The position numbers were made by a program, and so were the translations under genes. The notes beneath the pieces are model-generated. The model was not told the origin of the DNA and ran no database searches. It saw nothing but the letters and a program-made list of their open reading frames with translations. A stretch of DNA of 10,810 bases from Spirochaetaceae bacterium (GTDB taxonomy: Bacteria > Spirochaetota > Spirochaetia > Treponematales > Breznakiellaceae): the NCBI GenBank assembly GCA_031288215.1, contig JAITRV010000267.1:1-10810 (forward strand), read 5' to 3'. How positions within the stretch are numbered: position 1 is the stretch's first letter; each line of letters begins with the position of its first letter. This document shows, one piece after another, positions 6,483-10,810 of this stretch.

Positions 6483-7559
6483 ATGAATAGACCAAACAAT
6501 GATTCCGGCAGCAGGAATCCCGCAAACGGCAAATTTCGCAAACCCACCATGAAAGACGTGGCGGAGGCGTCGGGGGTATCGGTAACCACCGTTTCCCACG
6601 TCATAAACGGGACCCGTTACGTTTCTCCGGAAGTGACCGATAAGGTAAAAAACGCGGTAGAAAGCCTGAATTTCAAAACGAACCCCATTGCCAGAAATCT
6701 CAGGAGCGGAGAATCCCGGGTTATTGGCTTTGTGGTATCCAATCTGGAACACTATTTTTACGTGAATATTGCCAAGGGCATCAAAAAGGCCATCAATGCG
6801 CTGGGTTACCAGCTAATCCTCATGGATTCGGCGGAAAATAAGGACATTGAAACCAAGAACATTGAATCCCTCTACCTGCGGGGAACCGACGGGATTGTGA
6901 TTTCCCCGACCACCACCGATTGCGGCTGTCTGAAGGACATCCTTCCCCCGGAGTTTCCCCTGGTTTTTGTAGACCGGCAGCCGGTTTCCTATCAGGCGGA
7001 CTGCGTCCTCCTCAACAACGTCGGGGCAAGTTACGAGGCGACCCGGCACCTCCTGCATAAGGGGTATACCAGGATTGGTTTTATTTCCTTTCATTTTGGG
7101 GAAACCGGTATCGATCCTACCATTACGGAGCGCATTGCGGGGTATAAACAGGCGTACCGGGAGGCGGGGCTTCCGGTGGACGAAAATTTTATCCGGGCCG
7201 TCCCCGGAGCGTCCTTTTCCCCGGCGGAACTCCTCCGCGCCGAACCCTACGCCCTGATGGGGAACCTGCTCGGCGCCCAGGTTCAGGCGGTACTCTGCGG
7301 GAACAGCCTTGCCGCCGTCGGCGTTTACCAGTACCTGAAGAACGCTTCGATAGCTATTCCCGCGGGGGTCGCCCTGATCACCTTTGACGACGATCTCTGG
7401 CTTTCCATGACCACCCCCCGGATCTCCGCGGTCGCCCAGCCCGCGGAATCCATCGGCTTCACCGCGGCGAAACAGCTCCTCAAACGCATCCAGGCCAAAG
7501 CCAGGACCTATAAAACCCTCCGGCTGGACGCGGAACTGATCTTTCGGGAATCCTGTTAA
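6483..7559 (+). CDS. LacI-family transcriptional regulator, PurR/RbsR-like DNA-binding domain
   Basis: 358 residues. A polar N-terminal extension of about 22 residues precedes the helix-turn-helix MKDVAEASGVSVTTVSHVIN (23-42). The hinge helix (NPIARNLRSG, 67-76) is followed by a periplasmic-binding-protein-like effector domain from about residue 79 (VIGFVVSNLEHYFY) to the end. The recognition helix TTVSHVIN is the same as that known for PurR, which binds CAAACGTTTG-type sites, matching the palindrome at 6299-6308. It is divergent from the sugar operon and presumably represses it until the imported sugar or an intermediate binds. No ribosome binding site precedes ATG 6483 or the internal ATG 6549, and the predicted transcription start coincides with the first ATG, suggesting a leaderless message. 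The internal ATG gives the more usual LacI N-terminus, but no separate promoter or ribosome binding site was seen for it. Confidence 0.93.
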   Translation: MNRPNNDSGSRNPANGKFRKPTMKDVAEASGVSVTTVSHVINGTRYVSPEVTDKVKNAVESLNFKTNPIARNLRSGESRVIGFVVSNLEHYFYVNIAKGIKKAINALGYQLILMDSAENKDIETKNIESLYLRGTDGIVISPTTTDCGCLKDILPPEFPLVFVDRQPVSYQADCVLLNNVGASYEATRHLLHKGYTRIGFISFHFGETGIDPTITERIAGYKQAYREAGLPVDENFIRAVPGASFSPAELLRAEPYALMGNLLGAQVQAVLCGNSLAAVGVYQYLKNASIAIPAGVALITFDDDLWLSMTTPRISAVAQPAESIGFTAAKQLLKRIQAKARTYKTLRLDAELIFRESC

Positions 7560-7592
7560 GCCCCCCGCCCTCTATGTTCATTGCGGACACCC

Positions 7593-8297
7593 CTATCTGC
7601 GTTTTGCCATTTCCCCGCGCCACTGGCGCAACTGATCGATCGTCGGTTTCGTCCCGGTCCGTATCGCTTCCCGGCAGGGTTCAAGGACACAGCGTTCGGC
7701 ATTACTTACCCGTCTGCAGGCCTCGGCAAGTGCGGGCGCCGCTTCTTCGGGTATCACCACAGCCCCGTGGAGATCCGCGTGAATAAGGTCTCCGGGATGT
7801 ACCGTCATGCCACTGATCCGCACCGTACAATTTGTATCAATCACATGGGACTCGGCCCTGGCCACCATAATACAGGTAGCAAAGAATTGAAAATCCAGAT
7901 CGTTCACCTCCGTAAGATCCCTCACCCCTCCGTGTGTAATGGTTCCTTCCGCCCCCAGGGCTTTAAAGGTGGTGGCCTGAACTTCTCCCCAGAAGGACCC
8001 GATGGGTATCTCATCCACATCCTCCACCACCGCTATACTCGGGGCATCCATGGCCCTGACGTTGGCATAGAAATCAAACATCATTGCTTTCTCGGCCGCT
8101 GCCGGGGCCGTGAGTCCCGAAACTTTGGCGGTTACGGCGTAGCCGACCAACGGCTTGGTCCGCGAAGTCATCAGCGTAAGGCCCGGCCAAGAAAAGCCGA
8201 TAATAGCGGGACGGAGCTTAAAGCCCTCCAGGGCATTCCACACCGTCGGCGTGTCAAAGTGCGTAAGCTCTTCCAGTTGTTCTTTTGATAAGTACAT
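7593..8297 (-). CDS. RraA-family / HMG-aldolase-like protein
   Basis: 234 residues from ATG 8297, chosen because AGGAG (8306-8310) lies 8 nt upstream. In-frame codons further upstream lie inside the transporter gene. Family landmarks are FDTPTVWNAL near the N-terminus, GEVQATTFKALGAEG (104-118), the GGVRD pair Arg126-Asp127 that in HMG/CHA aldolases binds metal and substrate, and HPGDLIHADLHGAVVIP (167-183). Members with these residues cleave 4-hydroxy-4-methyl-2-oxoglutarate-like acids by retro-aldol chemistry and can decarboxylate oxaloacetate. Others regulate RNase E. Here the operon context favours an enzyme acting on a 2-oxo acid. Its start follows the transporter stop by 11 nt and the ribosome binding site touches that stop codon, so translation is likely coupled. 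It is last in its operon and converges on the lacI-type gene with only 33 bp between. Confidence 0.88.
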   Translation of the reverse strand: MYLSKEQLEELTHFDTPTVWNALEGFKLRPAIIGFSWPGLTLMTSRTKPLVGYAVTAKVSGLTAPAAAEKAMMFDFYANVRAMDAPSIAVVEDVDEIPIGSFWGEVQATTFKALGAEGTITHGGVRDLTEVNDLDFQFFATCIMVARAESHVIDTNCTVRISGMTVHPGDLIHADLHGAVVIPEEAAPALAEACRRVSNAERCVLEPCREAIRTGTKPTIDQLRQWRGEMAKRR

Positions 8298-8308
8298 GGC
8301 GTAGTCTC

Positions 8309-9601
8309 CTAAGATACCGTAAAGGCGACGAAAAAGACCAATATGGTGCCCAAGAGCAGGGTCCACTTGGCGATCCGTTTAAACGCGTCCTTATAGGTGA
8401 TATTCATCATGCCGAGCCCAAGGTAGACGGAAGGCGTGGTCAGGCAAAGGCCGGTCCCCATTACCCTGCCCACGACAAACATGGACACGATCTTGGTGGC
8501 AGAGATACCCACTTCCTCCCCGATTTCCACCACCACGGGCATGATCCCATAGAGCATGGCATCGGTGTTGAGCAGGAAGCTCAAGGGCGTGATAAATATA
8601 CCAAATATCAGGTGGATATATTTGTCCAGCGCGTCGGGTACGAGATTCGCGAAGGCCGTTCCCAAGGCGGTGAATATCCCCCCTTCATCCATAATCCCCA
8701 GCAGAATTCCCGCCCCGATTATGGTATAGGCATTCATGATCACCGGTCCCGCATGGGCCTTTACCCGCTTATCCTGCTCCTTGAGGCTATGGTAGTTCAC
8801 GGGAAGGGCGATTGCGCAGCCTACAATGAAGGCCAGGTGGGGAGGCAAGCCGATGAACAAAAAAACCAGAAGTATCACGGTAAGGGCGATATTGAACCAA
8901 AACAACTTAGGCCGGCGCAGGGCCATGTCTTCTTCGCTGAGCTTCATCGATCCGAAACTCATATTATCCGATGGCTTGAAGATCCCGAGTTTTTGCTCCT
9001 TCCGGGATTCGATATACAGCGCGATGAAACTGAGGACGATGGCGAGGGTCATGGCGGGTATTAATTTTTTGAAGATAACCATAACGTCCATATCTATGAC
9101 AGTGGCGACCCGGGCTACGGGACCGCCCCAGGGGAGGATGTTCATGGAACCGGTGATGGTAACAAAAACCATTCCCAGGAGGGTCCGGCTGATGCCGAGT
9201 TTGTCAAAAATGATAAGCATGGGCGGCACCGTAACAATCAGGGTCGTAAGGCCCTGCCCGTCCAGGTGGGCGATAATTGAAATGAGGCCGGCGATAAGCA
9301 CCACGCTGAACACGCTCTTACCGACCCATTTGATACGCATAAGAGCGCCGATGAGCGGTTCAAACATGCCGGCGTCCGACATGACCCCGAAGTAAATCGA
9401 CGCGAATATAAACAGCACCACTACCGCCGATACGTCCACAATGCCCAGGTGGGCCATCTTCAGGGTATCCGTAAAGCCAAGCCCGAAAATCGGCGCGATA
9501 ATCAGCGGTACCAGGGCCATAATGTTGCCCGGCATAAAATTGCTTTTTAGAATAAGAACGAGCAGTAATACTAAAATAATAATTCCGGCTGCTATTAACA
9601 T
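8309..9601 (-). CDS. CitMHS-type metal-carboxylate:proton symporter
   Basis: 430 residues and about eleven to twelve membrane segments. Landmarks of the citrate-Mg2+:H+ symporter family are FIFASIYFGVMSDAGMFEPLIG (64-85), LDGQG (113-117), WGGPVARVATVI (158-169), a charged cytoplasmic middle around 198-233 and NTDAMLYGIMPVV (345-357). It should import a di- or tricarboxylate, probably as a metal complex, with protons. I start at ATG 9601, which has AAGGAG 6 nt upstream. A TTG at 9628 would extend into the DUF4387 gene and lacks a site. LDGQG has Gln where family members I recall have Asp (LDGDG), and NTDA replaces the usual SPDA. Both lie in likely substrate-path segments, so the substrate may not be citrate. 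Spacing to the upstream DUF4387 gene is 16 nt. Confidence 0.9.
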   Translation of the reverse strand: MLIAAGIIILVLLLVLILKSNFMPGNIMALVPLIIAPIFGLGFTDTLKMAHLGIVDVSAVVVLFIFASIYFGVMSDAGMFEPLIGALMRIKWVGKSVFSVVLIAGLISIIAHLDGQGLTTLIVTVPPMLIIFDKLGISRTLLGMVFVTITGSMNILPWGGPVARVATVIDMDVMVIFKKLIPAMTLAIVLSFIALYIESRKEQKLGIFKPSDNMSFGSMKLSEEDMALRRPKLFWFNIALTVILLVFLFIGLPPHLAFIVGCAIALPVNYHSLKEQDKRVKAHAGPVIMNAYTIIGAGILLGIMDEGGIFTALGTAFANLVPDALDKYIHLIFGIFITPLSFLLNTDAMLYGIMPVVVEIGEEVGISATKIVSMFVVGRVMGTGLCLTTPSVYLGLGMMNITYKDAFKRIAKWTLLLGTILVFFVAFTVS

Positions 9602-9617
9602 AACGATCTCCTTTTGG

Positions 9618-9923
9618 TTAAACCTCAACTTCCGCGAGGCGGATGTACTGCTGCCCGCAGTGCATGTCGTTTTCGTATTTATGGCCTGACGGCAGCGGGC
9701 GGGGAAACGAATACTTCTTGACTCTCAGGGAGTCAATTTCAAACACCTTCACCCGCGAAGCGTCCACGCCGTACAATTCCGCGACTTTTTCCCCCGTCAG
9801 GTTTGGGGAAGAAGTGATCTTTTTATACGCTTCATCGCTGCCGCAAAATATTTCAAAGGTGATCCAAAAGGGACCCGCGTTTTTTGATCGTACATAGACC
9901 GCGATATCTTCAACCTTTGCCAT
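9618..9923 (-). CDS. DUF4387 family small protein
   Basis: 101 residues, complete, cytoplasmic, no signal or membrane segment. The pattern SKNAGPFWITFEIF (13-26), a central SSPNLTGEKVAELYGV, FPRPLPSGHKYENDMHCGQQYI near the C-terminus and one Cys in the HCGQQ motif all fit DUF4387. Genes of this family commonly sit beside, or are fused to, AtuA/DUF1446 genes, exactly as here: the AtuA stop is 14 nt upstream. The biochemical role is not established. A subunit or partner of the AtuA protein is the natural inference. The ATG has a strong AAGGAGGAG site (9927-9936). Confidence 0.9.
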   Translation of the reverse strand: MAKVEDIAVYVRSKNAGPFWITFEIFCGSDEAYKKITSSPNLTGEKVAELYGVDASRVKVFEIDSLRVKKYSFPRPLPSGHKYENDMHCGQQYIRLAEVEV

Positions 9924-9937
9924 GTTCTCCTCCTTTC

Positions 9938-10810
9938 CTAATGTATGTCCGTGTATTCAAAACGGACAAGTTCCAGGGCATCCTCTGTGTCGACCACATG
10001 GTGCAGCTTAAACTCGTACGTGGCGCCCCGGGGGCAGTCCACGGGCGAGAACGGAAAGGCGAAACTCGGAAGCTGTTCCCTATCCGCCTGCTCAAAATCG
10101 GCGGGAAAATGCAGCAGATAGGGATTAAAAATTTTCGCGATTTTAGTCGCCATTTCCTGGGCTTTTGCCGTCACGGTAAGGAGCATGCCGATCTCCCGGG
10201 GGGTCGGCGTACCGGCAGGCACCGGGCCGTCCAGAACAGCGTTGTAACCGTAGGCCTTAAAGTTAAAACTGTAGTCATCGTGGGAGTAACCGAGTTTTTG
10301 TATGTACTTGTCTACATAGCCGCTGATATTCCGTATCCATTTCTCCGGGTCCGCACAGACTTTGCGATTCGCAATGCCGATAAGGCTGATGCTTTGATAG
10401 CCCGCGATCGCGGCGCCCTCAAGTTTCATTGTGTATTGCGCGGCGTGTTCAAAGCCGCAACCGGTAACGTGGACCGTGTGTTCATCAATTTGGGTGTAGA
10501 CCGCGTTTTTGGTTAGCATGGCCCCCGAAGGTTCCTTTAGATAATAGGGGTCCGTGTTTTCGTAGAGCAGATGCGCGGAAACCGTGTAGGGTGTACAATG
10601 AGCGTCCGGCGTGAGCGGTTTGACATAAAACCCCGTCTCGTCTACCGTAAGGAAGGCTCCCATGCCGTCTTCTTTATCGGCGCACTGGGCGCCGCATTCC
10701 ACGGTTTTTGCCCCGTGCCATGCCGCCGCGACATTGCAGCCCCTGTAAATGGGGAGCGCGGAAATTATGGCGGTATCCGTAGCCCTGCCGGCGAGGATCA
10801 CCTGTGCCCC
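9938..10810 (-). CDS. AtuA/DUF1446 family protein, C-terminal part (N-terminus outside window)
   Basis: 290 residues are visible and the frame is open at the right edge. The GTG at 10801 is an internal Val codon, because the frame continues upstream with Gly-Ala-Gln. The fragment begins GAQVILAGRATDTAI, the glycine-rich conserved core of this family, then shows ECGAQC, a long HLLYENTDPYYLKEPSGAM block and KLEGA...GYQS, all DUF1446 hallmarks. The founding member, AtuA, belongs to the Pseudomonas acyclic-terpene utilisation cluster, but the family is widespread in acid-catabolism loci and its reaction is unproven. About 150 residues are likely missing compared with typical members of around 450. 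Downstream DUF4387 follows after 14 nt, suggesting the two proteins work together. No terpene genes are visible here, so the terpene name should not be taken as function. Confidence 0.9.
   Translation of the reverse strand, partial: GAQVILAGRATDTAIISALPIYRGCNVAAAWHGAKTVECGAQCADKEDGMGAFLTVDETGFYVKPLTPDAHCTPYTVSAHLLYENTDPYYLKEPSGAMLTKNAVYTQIDEHTVHVTGCGFEHAAQYTMKLEGAAIAGYQSISLIGIANRKVCADPEKWIRNISGYVDKYIQKLGYSHDDYSFNFKAYGYNAVLDGPVPAGTPTPREIGMLLTVTAKAQEMATKIAKIFNPYLLHFPADFEQADREQLPSFAFPFSPVDCPRGATYEFKLHHVVDTEDALELVRFEYTDIH

Noticed and set aside
6294..6752. Minus-strand open frame of 152 codons across the control region and the regulator's 5' end
   Set aside because: It would run through both promoters and the operator and is antisense to the helix-turn-helix domain. 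No ribosome binding site or known motif.
7560..7592. Possible bidirectional terminator between the convergent lacI-type and RraA-like genes
   Set aside because: No inverted repeat with a T-run is visible in the 33-bp gap. Termination must occur elsewhere or depend on Rho.

Overview
The window looks like a chromosomal stretch from a free-living or gut-associated spirochaete, most likely Treponema-like. This placement is tentative: it rests on overall protein flavour, a moderately high GC content, a relaxed lipoprotein signal on the solute-binding protein and strong GGAGG ribosome binding sites. No rRNA, tRNA, mobile element or CRISPR array is visible. Gene density is high, almost everything is on the minus strand, and no gene-free stretch exceeds about 220 bases.

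Left edge (1-300): the 5' part of an unrecognised minus-strand gene, with its own well-formed sigma-70 promoter (TTGATT-17-TATAAT). A perfect hairpin separates it from the sugar operon.

Sugar/polyol operon (304-6267, minus strand, transcribed right to left): FGGY carbohydrate kinase, short-chain polyol/ketose dehydrogenase, periplasmic sugar-binding lipoprotein, RbsA-type double ATPase, RbsC-type permease. Together they form an import-and-activation module: the lipoprotein captures a pentose or sugar alcohol, the ABC importer moves it in, the dehydrogenase would interconvert polyol and ketose, and the kinase phosphorylates the ketose. The exact sugar cannot be read from sequence. Structured spacers lie between the dehydrogenase and binding-protein genes and between the binding-protein and ATPase genes.

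Control region (6268-6482) and lacI-type regulator (6483-7559, plus strand): the operon has a near-consensus promoter (TTGACA-17-TACAAT). Just downstream lies a 12-bp tandem repeat ending in a CAAACGTTTG palindrome, the operator type used by LacI-family proteins of the PurR/RbsR class. The divergent gene encodes such a protein, with a PurR-like recognition helix. Its own promoter puts the predicted transcription start on or next to its ATG, suggesting a leaderless mRNA.

Acid-catabolism operon (7593-10810, minus strand, running in from beyond the right edge): AtuA/DUF1446 protein (N-terminus outside the window), DUF4387 small protein, CitMHS-type carboxylate transporter, RraA/HMG-aldolase-like protein. 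Gaps are 11-16 nt with well-placed ribosome binding sites. The set looks like uptake and breakdown of a di- or tricarboxylic acid whose identity is unknown. It is the least understood part of the window and the best candidate for an undescribed pathway.
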